A DNA stretch of 64,000 bases, taken from NCBI GenBank assembly GCA_900239685.1, contig OENT01000278.1, forward strand, positions 62,001 to 126,000, read 5' to 3'. The notes beneath the pieces were generated by a model. That model was not told the origin of the DNA, searched no databases, and saw only the letters and a list, made by a program, of their open reading frames with translations. The translations under genes and the position numbers were made by a program. Source of the stretch: Rotaria macrura. Its lineage: Eukaryota; Rotifera; Eurotatoria; Philodinida; Philodinidae. Shown piece by piece: positions 42,601 to 54,333 of this stretch; the stretch's first letter is position 1, and each line of letters begins with the position of its first letter.

Positions 42601-43693
42601 TTTTGCAATTCTCAAAATATTAATCGTAAAGAAAAAACTAAACGATGTATCTCCATGCCTAACACAAGTTTGATATTGTTATGATATGCCAAGATTTGTG
42701 TAGTACTTGAGTGATAGAATTGAGAAACAGTAACAGATTCCACAACAACTCTTTTGAAGTCTTTCATTTTATTCTTTCCATCAATGAATCTTAGCATATT
42801 ATCAATGCTCAATATTTCAGTGCCAAAATCATATAAGTATTCGTTGCTGTTAAATGTGGAGTTTCAACTTTCACAAGAAACTTCTCACTAGAGCTTATTC
42901 CATTAGATGCCGTATTGTCCTATGTCAATAATGATTATTTATCATTTCAATATGATTCATACGGAAAAATCATAAATCTCTCATACTAATGGAAGTGTCT
43001 TGTTTTCTAGTAATCAACCTCAAAAAAAGAAAACAAACATTATCATACACATGAGAATGAGGCTTTCTTCTTCATATCGATTTTTTACTCAGACAACTAT
43101 TGCAGAGTCATTTCCATGTGTCTGACGAACTGCATTCAATGACGCTCAATCGGTTATTTGCATTCATAAGGTATTATTTGAAGAACCTATTTTATTACTT
43201 TAGAAAATATCCCTTCAAAATTTTTTAGTAATTTAAAAAAAATTAGAGAATACAGCATTAGTCTATACAATGTGTGACAGTTAATAAAATAAGACAACAT
43301 GTGCAGTAGCTTTTCAAACTTAAAGATTGCACTAATACTCCATAGAATGTAGTCTTAGGTAAATGCAAGTCTTGGCTAGATTCCATCGAGACGTATGCAT
43401 TTCATCAATTGTTTTTTGTTCATAAATCTTCAGAAAGTGGACGCGTGTGAAAATATAAGAATGCAAATATATCTGTGTGTAAGGGTGAGTGCGCGACTAA
43501 AGTAATCCGAATCGATATACTGTTAGAAAATTTTCGTGTTATTCTCGTAAAAACGTCAATTTTCTTTTCAATGAACTAAATAATTTACTTTTTTAATATT
43601 GAATATTCTCGTTAGCATTCCAATGCCTCGATCATTTAGAATTGTTAATTTTTCTGCCAATTTTTGTTGATGAGGATTAATTTGATGAGCCAT
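36604..43693 (-). CDS. NCKAP1: NCKAP1 (Nap1/Hem), WAVE regulatory complex subunit
   Basis: Core subunit of the WAVE complex that links Rac to Arp2/3-driven actin assembly. Nine exons: 43589-43693, 42153-42251, 42001-42093, 41880-41936, 41068-41797, 40570-40749, 39854-40497, 38375-39071, 36604-37556; 1,185 residues (human 1,128). Matches through the whole length: [15 protein letters not shown] at the N-terminus, [114 protein letters not shown], and near the C-terminus [11 protein letters not shown] and [14 protein letters not shown]. An Asn/Ser-rich insert near 36740-36830 and a Lys/Ser-rich insert near 38930-39060 are extra. Introns 1 (1.34 kb), 7 (0.78 kb) and 8 (0.82 kb) are long. Confidence 0.96.
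42252..43588 (-). other. Long first NCKAP1 intron with a poly-G tract
   Basis: 1.34 kb between exons 1 and 2. It contains an 11-G run followed by AGGGTGGGCGGG at 42340-42363, very unlike the surrounding AT-rich DNA. No open frame is worth naming. Confidence 0.6.
42340..42363 (+). repeat. Poly-G / G-rich tract
   Basis: Eleven consecutive G, then three G runs of two or three, inside an NCKAP1 intron (C-rich on the transcript). The arrangement could form a G-quadruplex on the + strand. Confidence 0.85.
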
Positions 43694-43702
43694 TCTCGTA
43701 AT

Positions 43703-43711
43703 CTAGAAAAG
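43703..43711 (-). promoter_or_regulatory. Acceptor-like site just before the NCKAP1 start
   Basis: On the minus strand CTTTTCTAG ends 9 nt before the ATG. The whole space between the VPS33A stop and the NCKAP1 start is 142 bp. Confidence 0.45.
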
Positions 43712-43835
43712 AATTAAACGAAAGAATAATTAAGTTAATAAATAAATAGATAGTTCAATCATTCAATTTCTTGATAAGACAAAAAAAACGAATTAATTTG
43801 AAAGACAATCATATACTGCTGACTTTTCCCTCGTA

Positions 43836-46800
43836 TCACAATGGTAGTATTGGTATATCAAGTAAAGATTTCATCAGATTAGTTCCATTGATAAAATGTG
43901 TTGTTGCAATAATAAAATCATGATTTTGATCAGCTAAAAATCTCAACGCTGCTATTTCGCCATACGTGATACCACCAACGAAAACAACTAAGGTCACTTT
44001 CGATTCCGTTGATTGTTGTTGTTGCTGTTGTTGTTGTGTTTGTTGTTTACTTGTTTTATTTAATGAATTAATAGATGTTGTCGAGTCATGCCTATGTCGT
44101 TTTAATTCCATGGGCACTTGTTGTGTATCAATAAATGTTGCATCTGGCAAAATATTCATTGTATCTTTAATGTTATTTGTTGTTTGAAAAACGATTTTTT
44201 CAATTAAACGTACACTTAATGGTGCATATTGATAATATATATAATTAATGTCTTGTGGATCAGTAACACTCATTGCTTGATCATCTTGTAATAAATTAAA
44301 TTCTCGTTTTAATCTTTCGAAATTTGTTTCATTAGTTTTTATTGGCGTTGAAATTTTATTTGCATCAGGTACTAACAGTATACCAACTCGTTCTAGAGCA
44401 TTTATTAATACAAGATATTGTAAACCGTATGTTTGTATAAGATCTCGTTTTATTAAATCATAATCTTTTCGTTTTAATTGTGAACATAAGGAATGTGTTA
44501 TTATCGATAAATACCGTAATATATAAAAAATACTATCTCTCCATGCAATTCGTTCATCAATTTGACGTATTGCCATTTGTAACATTGGTGAAAATAACAT
44601 TGACAATTGGTTGGATAAATACATATCGTACATAGATGTTAGTTGATCTTTTATACAAAATGCTAATTCAAGATGTGTTGATAATGTTTGAGTTTTCACA
44701 TTTTGATTTGACATTCGAGTTACAAATTCACGTAATTCAACTAATTTTCTACCTTGCATTTGGGATGCTGAGCCGGAAAACTGCGTATCGAAATCAGTAC
44801 GTAATTGGCGTTGAGCACGTGCGCCTTCTTGAAGAATTTTACCCACAGATATCATATGTAAATAACGTGTATCGCAATATAATTTATCTGTACTTAATAA
44901 ACGAACAGCTACTTTTTCTTGTGTAGCTGCATCAAGTTTTTGTGCTTCACGAAAATCAGGACTAAACGATGTTGTTGGAACTTCGATACGATTGAATTGG
45001 ATACCTAGAAGAATCAAATTTTGTGACTCCATGTATAAAAAAAGTTATTGCTTTTTATTTTTGACACCTATGACAACAATTAGAAATGATGGAGAAAATC
45101 TATTATATAATATTAATCTTTTGTTCACTCATAAATTAAGTCGTGCACGACACCCATGCATTTCTTATCGATACTATAGCTGTTTAAAAGCTTGCTCTTT
45201 ATTAAATACTTTCGGTGACCGAAAAAATTGAATGTTTAAAGAACTCAAATTAGAATAAGTAACTGTTAAAATAATCAGTTATGATCACTGATACCAAGCT
45301 ACTCTTTTTTTATCGATGTTGTATTATAGCATAGGAATAGCAAGACAGAACATACGACATCTAGAATAAACGATTCTCGTCACAATCTGATTCCAGTCAA
45401 AATAAGTAATCATAATATTCATCCATAAAATACACTCTAGAATTATAGTATTAGTTAACTAAGCTGATAAATTCTATTTAAGTTGTTTATCACTCATTAT
45501 AGTCACTGAGATGTGCTAAGTTGGGATTCGATAGTGATTTATCAGTTGAAAGATTTGTTTGATTGTAAATGAAATAAATATCATTATAAAGATACTGAAT
45601 AGCTCTCAGTGATTGTAACAAATTATACTAATATTATTGTAATATGTAAATTTTAAAATTCGACATAAACCGTCCAAACTAGCTAGATATATTGTGTATT
45701 ATCGGATACAAAAATACAAACTTGTTCTAATTAAAGAACTTTACAGCAATCTCTCAGCCGACACGAGGTTAGATATCTACGATTGTTTTCGAATACATGA
45801 AACGACGAGCACCGTTTCATATTGCATAATTTTCTTAATCAAGTTAAACATCGAATTTTTCACTACTTAAATTTCACTAACAATTTTTACATATTCAAAC
45901 AGAATACTGGACAATAGTTGATGATATCGAACTAGAGGTAGTCTTTTCTTCCATTGAATATACACATGTATTATCAGACAATGGTTAATTTCGTTTTGTT
46001 CAATCTTACCAAAGACTTCGTCAAGTAAAGCTTCATACGTTGCCGGTATCATCATTGGTGTAATTAAATCAACTGATCGATCAATTAGAATAAGATTTTC
46101 GATCTGTGTTGGCACTTTTTTTTCATTATCTGGTACTTCACGTTGCATTCGCATCATATTATCGTAACATTGTTTAGCTTTGTCACCTTTAATAAATACA
46201 TTAGGTATGATACCGTACAATTGCTGTAATTGTATAAGACCATGTGCTAAATTAAATATTGGTGTCGTATCTTTATTGATATATAAATCTCTAAAACAAT
46301 CATAAGATTCCATTGATATTAAATCTGTATCGATAGGTAAGAAATCTAGATTTAGTTCATCAATAATAATATCACCACGAACACCTCTCTCTTTTAATTT
46401 TTCTTCACAAACACGAGACTGACGTGGGACAAATATAATACCATATTTTTTTAAAATATTTTCTTTCGTTTTCAATTGACTTATTTTGTTCATTTCATCG
46501 CGTATTGTATTAGCAATTATTTCCATATAGATTGGTTTAGGCCGTACAATAAATAATGTTATTTTATAATCGGATGTATCATGTTGACGTTCTTTAAATA
46601 TGCGAATATCATTCGCACCAAGTTCATTCAACGCTTGAATATGACCAAGTAAATTTTTTATATCATCATCAATAATAACACATTTTTCTTTTGTAAATTG
46701 TTTAGGTAAATTCGTCTTTTCCGTATGAAATTGATTCGTACAACGTTTGATTTGTTGAAGTATAGAATCACGTAAAATCGTCAAATTAATACGGCCAGTT

Positions 46801-46853
46801 TTTAAATGACTAAAATCTTGCTTTAATTGTGTATTGCTGGGTTTCGCTGACAT
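43836..46853 (-). CDS. VPS33A: VPS33A-like Sec1/Munc18 protein of HOPS/CORVET
   Basis: SM-family protein that guides SNARE assembly in endosome and lysosome fusion. Two exons, 46010-46853 and 43836-45004, give 670 residues (human VPS33A 596). The match is better to VPS33A than VPS33B: IIFVPRQSRVCEEKL, LLSMES-like LISMESYDCF, GLIQLQQLYGIIPNVF, NLILIDRSVDLITPM, TYEALLDEVFG at the exon junction, then YYQYAPLSVRLIEK and FVGGITYGEIAALRFLADQ near the C-terminus. An insert of about 40 residues before the last block holds a polyglutamine run (CAA repeats, about 44006-44040). The start MSAKPS follows an AG acceptor at 46865-46866; an earlier in-frame ATG at 46886 lies before that site and is less likely. 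The single intron is 1 kb. Confidence 0.92.
44006..44040 (-). repeat. Polyglutamine-coding CAA/CAG repeat in VPS33A
   Basis: Eleven glutamines in a run of twelve codons within the poorly conserved insert; a likely length-variable site. Confidence 0.85.
45005..46009 (-). other. VPS33A intron (1 kb)
   Basis: AT-rich, no gene or recognised repeat seen; the reading frame resumes exactly at GIQFNRIE. Confidence 0.7.
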
Positions 46854-47333
46854 GTTCCAATATTCTGCCGATAAGAAAACAAACAACTAGATAGAAGAAG
46901 TTCAATAGGGATACAAAAAGAAACAGCGAAGAAAACAATATGACACCACAGCGCCACGAAATCAAGATAAATAACGTTGATTGTAGTGTTTTATATTATA
47001 GCCAATAGAAATAAGCAAGATAAGAGATGAGGCGGAGAGATTGATTGTTGCTTGAATCTCTTGACGAATGAATGATTCATCGGAAAAATAAACACTCAGA
47101 ATAAAAAAGCACACACACTTTCACTTAATCATATGATTTTTTTGTTACTTGACAGAAACCCGACAATAGGAATGAATTACTTTATTATTCATAAATGATG
47201 TGCGCTGTATGCTAATCAAATATTATTCGATGGCAAATATATATATATATATATATACGTTGCATGCCTACTTACGTCAATATATTGTTTCAGATAGTCA
47301 TGTGATAGTGAAGAACTTCTTATTTTATAACGA
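46854..47333. other. Divergent promoter region, VPS33A and ABHD5-like
   Basis: 480 bp between head-to-head genes. Contains a TA microsatellite at 47237-47257 and an acceptor-like TATATTGTTTCAG ending at 47293, before the ABHD5-like start. Confidence 0.5.
46865..46879 (-). promoter_or_regulatory. Acceptor-like site before the VPS33A start
   Basis: Minus strand TTTTCTTATCGGCAG ends 11 nt before the chosen ATG. Confidence 0.4.
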
Positions 47334-49533
47334 ATGGCAGTCAGTACACCAAATTTCATAGAAGAAGATGATGCCTGGGATTTTGATCGATTAGATATTT
47401 TAGCTGATAAACGAAAAAATACAGGGCTTCTTAAGAATCAAAATGAACCTTTGCCAACAATAAATAGAACAACTACGTAAGAATTCATTAAAATTTAAAC
47501 ATTAAATACAATTATTCTTTCTTTTTTTCTTGTTTTTATTTGGAAATCTTACAGATCTGATTCAAACTCATGGAGTATTTCACGTTTTCTATTGAATTTT
47601 CTATCGATTTCACCGCATGCACTTGTTCAAGCAGAAGAAAGATTATATCAAGGTACTTATTAAACTATTTTAAGCTTATTTATACTCATTAATAAATATA
47701 TGTATCTTATCTATCTAGATTTGAAAAGAAAATATTATGGTGAATATGTGCATATTCGGTAGGTTATCAAGAAGAACAATTTTCATTGATATCATATACA
47801 TATATGTGTATATATTTCTTAGTGGTGATAATCTTATTTGGACTGTACGAAGTTTAAATTCATCAAAAACTGCTGCTTGTCCAATTGTACTTATACATGA
47901 TTTTGGTTGTGCTAGTGGTATATGGATAAAGAATATAGACTTTTTAAGTGCGCGTCATCCTTTGTATATGTTTGATCTACTTGGCTTTGGCCGTTCATCA
48001 CGGCCAAATTTTGATCAGACAAACTCATTAAATGCTGAAACGAAATTCATCGAATCAATTGAAGATTGGCGCATAGCTGTTGATCTACACACTGAATTCT
48101 ACTTGATTGCCCACGGTTTCGGTGCCTATTTAGCTACATTATATACGATGAGATATGGACACTACATTAAAAAATTAATACTTCTTGATCCATGGGGTTT
48201 TAATCCAAAACCTGATGAAAATCAATTCAGTTTAAGTAGACCCTTGTGGATTAAAATGTTGGCTTATGTCATGCGAACATGGACTTCATTTTCAGCATTT
48301 CGTTATCTGGGACCATTAGGTAAATAGTAGATTAATGAAATATGATGTTTATCTTGACAAAGATTCTTTATTTTCTTAATGGATATCTACATCATAATAA
48401 GTTATACTACTCTAGAAATAGTTTATAATAAACTTCTTGTTATAATACAAGTTCTCCTCTAAGATAATCAAAATTTTAAGAACAATTTTCAAAGATGATA
48501 GATACTCCCGATCACTACAACTTAGCACTGTAATTTACTTGAGGGTAGACTCATATGTTCATACTGTGTCTCGTAATATTAAAAATTGAGATAATATGAA
48601 TTTTGTTTTTTTAAATTTCTGATCATTTTGAAAGACGTTTGTTAAGTGAAATAGTAACAATTTCATGTAACATATTTGATCGTGATATCAGACATCAACA
48701 AAATCAATATGAAAACTATTTCTAAATATTCTTCTCTTTTATGATTATTCGATATCAAGACGATGTCTGACTTCTTACCGAGCTTTTCTGCAAAAAATGG
48801 ATAATTAACCTTCCCTAGATCTCATAGAGACGACCCTCAAGACTTTCTCATATCTGCTATGTCCGGAGATGTTTTAATCTATTTTTTTATTTCGATCGGA
48901 AATGCATGCTAGTTAAAGTTTCTTATTCATTATTTAGGCTTACCATTATTAAAAATATTTACACCACGTTGGAGGCGTCTGGCACCTATAAGTCCTTTAG
49001 CAGAAAGATCCAGTGCACTTCATGAATATTTATATTATGTCAATGCTCAACCAGCTAGGTAGAACTTAATATTATACTTGAACGATCATATTTATATAGA
49101 CGTTCTTCTTTTGATATCCTGTAAAGTGGTGACCTAGGTTTTCAAGCCTTAGCATCATGGTATGGTTGGGCTAAAAATCCCATAATTCATATTGACCATT
49201 CACGTATAGAAAGTATATCCGATGAAATTTCACTTGTATTTATTTATGGATCACGTACGAACATTGATAATTCAGCTGCACATCAAATTCTACAACAACG
49301 TGGCGGGAATAATACTTCTATTAAAGTATGAGAGGAAGAAAATCAAAAGTATTTGAAGTTAAATTCTTGATTATTTATTGTAGATTATTCATAATGCGGC
49401 ACATTTCTTTTTTATGGAAAAACCAATTCAATTTCATGAAGTTATGAGTGAAATATTGAGTGATTTACCACATCGTTTTCGTACACTGGCATCAGGAGAT
49501 AAAACTATAACTACAACTCTAATTTCTGAGTAA
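47334..49533 (+). CDS. ABHD5-like: ABHD5/CGI-58-like alpha/beta-hydrolase-fold protein without nucleophile Ser
   Basis: Seven exons (47334-47476, 47555-47652, 47719-47758, 47823-48319, 48938-49058, 49127-49325, 49384-49533) give 415 residues. Family blocks: LIHDFGCASGIW, YMFDLLGFGRSSRP, FIESIEDWR and LILLDPWGF. The elbow that should read G-H-S-x-G reads AHGFGAY, with Gly at residue 192 in place of Ser. ABHD5 likewise has no Ser there (Asn in vertebrates) and works as a co-activator of ATGL rather than a lipase. The acid Asp (in SRTNID) and the late His (NAAHFF) are kept. The first 50 residues and the C-terminal tail are lineage-specific. The HxxxxD acyltransferase-like motif of ABHD4/5 is not evident after HFF. 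It lies in tandem with a paralogue 300 bp downstream. Confidence 0.85.
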
Positions 49534-49833
49534 GAAACGTGCAATAGAATTCACATGAACATTTGAGTCAGATGTATTATTGAAAAAAGAAAACATGATT
49601 CATTGTTGAAAGCAAGATTTCAATTTTAACGCCGTGATTAGTTTTTTTACTTTGTCTTCCCTATGTATTCATTGCAACCTCGTTTATAACGAATCCTTTC
49701 TGTTTGTATTTTGTGATTGATTTGTTTGTTTTTTTCTCTTTAGATTTTTACTGTGAATCATAACAGTATTATATTTTCTTATTTCTTATCGAATGTGATA
49801 ATTAAATAAACGATATTTTAGATAGGTGAAATT
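49534..49833. other. Gap between tandem ABHD-like genes
   Basis: 300 bp, T-rich, ending with the acceptor-like TATTTTAG at 49821, 12 nt before the next ATG. No separate promoter motif can be supported. Confidence 0.45.
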
Positions 49834-52800
49834 ATGGCAATGACGACGAGTAATGACTTAATAGGAAATGATAATGACTTAACATCAGCATCGAATGCTA
49901 TTGATGAAATGATATCAATGTCCGTTCTTGACCATGCTGATAAGAATAATGAAATATCTAGCACCAATCAATCAGAACGACCGAAAATGGAAAAAAAAAT
50001 AGGATCTCCTAGGTTCGTATTCATTATCAAAAATAGATTAAATTACTTCTATCTATTCAACACATAAATTCATATAAGATGATTTTTAATTCCATTATCC
50101 AATATGTTTTCTTTTAATTTTTTTTATCAGTCATTTTAGAATATCATGTTCTATTCGTTGACTTAATTATACATAGGTAGGTAATTGTTGAGAGAAAAGA
50201 GAATGCTTCCTCAATTAATGATGCATGACTATATTGAAAAATCAATGCTTTACATACACTGACAACAATTCATATCACGTAATTATCATAGATGTATATT
50301 TATGCATGTAACGTCTATCATAAAGATATGCAGTTCCAGTGAACTGTTTACTAAAAACTGACTTCTCTATATTAAATTAGTGTACGTCAATTTTCTTTAA
50401 CTAAGCATGATAGAATCCTACAGAAAGGATTCTGTTAGTATGCAAAGTAAGTTTGTAGTTTTTCTTTAACTATATGAATATTTTTTAGTTTAACAATCCA
50501 TAATACTCTCTCATTTAATAGCAAAGTTATTATGTAAATTCGTAGAGGAAATCCTTTCGTGACCGCATTATTACATTCAATTACCATAGCTGATGATCAC
50601 GAGAACTACTATTAAGTGATCGTTTTATTGATTTACCACGGCACATGTAACAAAAAATTCTCATTCAATTGCAAGCCAAAAAAAATGCAAACATTCCTAT
50701 CGTTCCAAATGATGACTTTGGATGTATTCTTAAAACTCAGAACTGAAAATCGACCAACTATAGTGTTTTAGACTGTTGATAATCATTTGTATCTGGTGAA
50801 TTTTGATGTGTTTTATTCATATTCTAAAATGAAACAACACGTTTCTCAGCTTTCATATGCATGATAGAGTCGATGACACATGATAATGAATTCTAGTAGG
50901 AATGCGACTAAAGTTTACATTTTGATAGACTTGACTGTATAAATAAAAATCATCATGATCTTTCTTAGTCTCTAATTGAATAAATGTGAATGTTTTCTGA
51001 GATTAACATTGAAGTAATTTTTAGCATTTTCTAATTGATTATTATTAATGTGCCATTGAATAAGATGTTTCAGTTTTTAATTTAATTCAAAAAGCAAAAC
51101 TAATAAGAACTGTCGTGTATAAAAAAAAACCCTACTTTATTGTTTTTAGTCGATTTCGTACGATTGAAAGTCTAAAACGACTTACATGGAATAATAGTGG
51201 TCCGGAAAAATTACTACGTGCTGAATTAAAAATATTTGAAACATTAAGATCACAGTTTCAAAGTCGTTTTATCGATGTTTCGAATAATACGCAAAAAATT
51301 TGGACTATTTATTCAAATGTAACGTCAAACAACATTCCTATAGTACTCGTACATGGTTTTGGTGGTGGTGTTGGCTTGTGGAGTTTGAATCTTGATCAAT
51401 TAAGTCTTGATCGGCCTGTATATGCTTTCGATTTACCAGGTTTTGCACATAGCAGTCGACCTGTATTCAGTCTTGATCCAGTTGAAGCTGAGAAACAATT
51501 CGTTGACATGTTTGAAGAATGGAGAATAGGAGTCGGTTTAAATACACCATTTATAATTCTTGGTCATAGTTTTGGTGGTTTTTTGAGTGCATCATATGTT
51601 ATACATTATCCAAAATATGTCGCACAATTGATTCTAGTCGATCCATGGGGCTTCGGAGAAAAACCAGAGAATTGGCAAACATCACCTATGCAACGGATAC
51701 CACCATGGCTACGATCGTTTTCAAGTGTCATGATGAAGTTTTCACCACTCGCTGGACTTCGTGTAGCTGGACCATTTGGTAAGAAAAATAATATCCATTG
51801 TCTGTCTCTATTTCAAATATACAATGAAGGCGAGTATTTTACTATTCAGCAAAAATATAAAACTGAATTATCACATGTAAATCGATATCTAACTAGCAGT
51901 TTTATGAATCTTAACTTATTAGATGAATTAAGTAGTTCAATATTTAATGAAGTATTCTTCCATTCATTAATGTAATTAAAATAGAAAATATGATCAGAAT
52001 ATTTTTATCCGTTCTACTGTTAAAAACGAAGCTCCAGATTTGGATACATGAATGGTTTTCACATACGTCGTCTACACTGTTCTCAAGTAATCTATTTGCA
52101 AGTCAAAGTATTCCGTTGAGTGTCTTTATGCATAATGTCAGATTTGATTAGAATAACAACTCGTTCTTCTATGTAGTCTAGATCACTTTGACATGATGGT
52201 TAAAACGTTTTTTCAATTACAGAAATATATCCGTAACATTAGTCATGATTGTTGTAACATGTCTTTCTATTCTGATTTCTATAGGAATAAAACGAAAATG
52301 AAATTAATTTTGAAAATAATTCATTGATTTATTTATTTTGATCAGGTGTTCGTATCATGAAATATTTTCGATCTGATTTACAAGTTAAATTTGAAAAATT
52401 ATTCAATGACGATAGAATATTAGTGTATTTATATCATTGTAATGCTCAAGAACCAACTGGTGAAGAAGCTTTTCGAACAATAAGTGATCTATTTTCTTGG
52501 GCGAAAAGTTCGTAGTTTTTTCTTTCGTGTCTTCTCTTGTTATATTGTTCTTATTTCATTATGTTTTTCAGGACCTATGATTGATCGAATACATGAAATC
52601 GATGAAATAATTCCGATACATTTTCTTCATGGTGGACAATCATGGATTGAAATTGATTCATCATTCATTGCTAAAGGAAAACGTGCAAATATATATATCG
52701 ATAAAATTGACGAAGCCGGTCATCATGTAAATATTAAACATTCTCGCTTTGTTTTCTTTCTGTAGAAGATAATCAAAATTTTAACGTCATCATTTTCTTT

Positions 52801-52869
52801 AAGGTTTATGCTGATGCACCTGATGAATTCGGTACTTATTTAAAAAAAACACTAATAAATAAATGTTGA
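49834..52869 (+). CDS. ABHD4-like: ABHD4/ABHD5-like alpha/beta hydrolase with intact nucleophile
   Basis: Five exons (49834-50012, 51150-51778, 52346-52507, 52572-52726, 52804-52869) give 396 residues. ABHD4 acts on N-acyl phospholipids; ABHD5 regulates ATGL. Seen: LVHGFGGGVGLW (oxyanion loop), YAFDLPGFAHSSRP, GHSFGGF with Ser at residue 200, LILVDPWGFGEKP, PLAGLRVAGPFG, and EAGHH followed by VYADAPDEF. The latter gives the His and the HxxxxD-type motif. The position of the acid residue has Glu (GGQSWIE) where ABHD4/5 have Asp. The first exon (60 residues, Ser/Asp-rich) is not conserved, and intron 1 is 1.1 kb. Because the Ser is present, it is more likely an active hydrolase than its upstream paralogue. 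Confidence 0.88.
50013..51149 (+). other. Long first intron of the ABHD4-like gene
   Basis: 1.14 kb, AT-rich, no supported feature. An alternative reading is that the first exon belongs to an alternative transcript, with the gene proper starting nearer 51150. Confidence 0.5.
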
Positions 52870-54333
52870 TATTGGCCGAAAGATATATTTCATGTTGTAT
52901 ATATTATTGGTGCTATTGAAATAAATTGTGATCATTTAAAAGCATTTGAAAGACATTTAAATCAAAATTTTATTCGCATTATACTTATTTAATAAATTTA
53001 AACTTTTAGAAGAAAATTAAACATGATTGTGAAAAGGAAATGATATTTTTGATGCAATGATTTTGTTTCTCCGATTTGATGGATTGGAAAATATTCTTAT
53101 TTTCTTACACATAGGTAATTTATTTAAAACATTGGCTTTCACTAAGCTATAATTTGATTTGTGAGTTCATATTAATAGTTGGCATATAAATGGCAAAAAT
53201 TAAAAATTAAATAACACTCAAATATCTATTATTTTAAACTGTGTCCAATACAAAATCCAGTTTTTTTTGTTAGCTTCATAATTGATACGAACTAAAATAT
53301 ATGAAACTTTAAAATTATTTGTCTAAAATTTAAATAACAATAAAAATAAGATCATAGTTCTGTTTCTTTTCTCGTACTTTTTTCTTGTTTCCTTAGCGTT
53401 TGTTTTATGTTCTTTAATGTTAATTACTTATTTATGCTTTATAAGATTGAACTGATCCGCGACAAATAACAACTAATTTTGTTAAATGTTAATTTAGGTC
53501 AATAGTGGCTGACAATGACATAGTAATGAATTCTGTGGGTATTTTTAGTAATAAAATGTTTGCATAAATAAAAAATGTTAAACTAATAAGAAAAAACTAT
53601 GAAATTATATATACGTCATAGTCTAAAATGGTGGGAGAAAATTCAACAATCAGTAAACGACAGCTGTTAAACGTCAGTCTTTTTCAGTACTCAACAAATC
53701 AAACGTTGCTTTGGTCTATTACTGCATTAAGCAAAATCATTCATCGTTTGCACAAATAATCAAGAGAAGTAGAATCAAATACTCTCAAGATTCTAATTTT
53801 TTGCTATACGAATCTAAAACAGTACACATAGAATTGATGTCATCAGTTAGAAGTTTTGAGCTTCTAGCATCATGCAAAAGAATGATATTCATGCCATTTT
53901 ATATTGTTCGAAATTCTTCTAAGTAAGATAAATTTAAAAATTTTGTTTTCGTCTAAAATATCAGTTAACAAATGTGAAGAGTGTTTCGTTGTCTTTTGTT
54001 AACGACTGCTTATCTTGGGCTATTGTTTTCATGGTGTTTACACCGCACGTTTTTAAACTTTGAAGTAGGTATTAAATTCAAAAATCAAAATGTACTCTGC
54101 TAGATCTAGTCAAACTATTATTAAGAAAGATTGAATGACATATAGAAGAATGATTTATTTTCTATTTGTTATCTTTTTTTTCTTCCAATAGGCATTAGTT
54201 TGATACCTTACTTTATCTTTTAAGTTTTATAGTTTGTTCTTTTTTTCAAGAAATAATCTAAATTTATTTCTCTTTATAATATTCTCTCAAACTAAAATGT
54301 AAAAATCTGTTTAGATAATTGCTGACATAATAC
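52870..54333. other. Intergenic between convergent genes
   Basis: 1.46 kb of AT-rich 3' flanks; short frames only. Confidence 0.5.

Noticed and set aside
43966-44187. Plus-strand Cys-rich frame
   Set aside because: Antisense of the VPS33A polyglutamine repeat.
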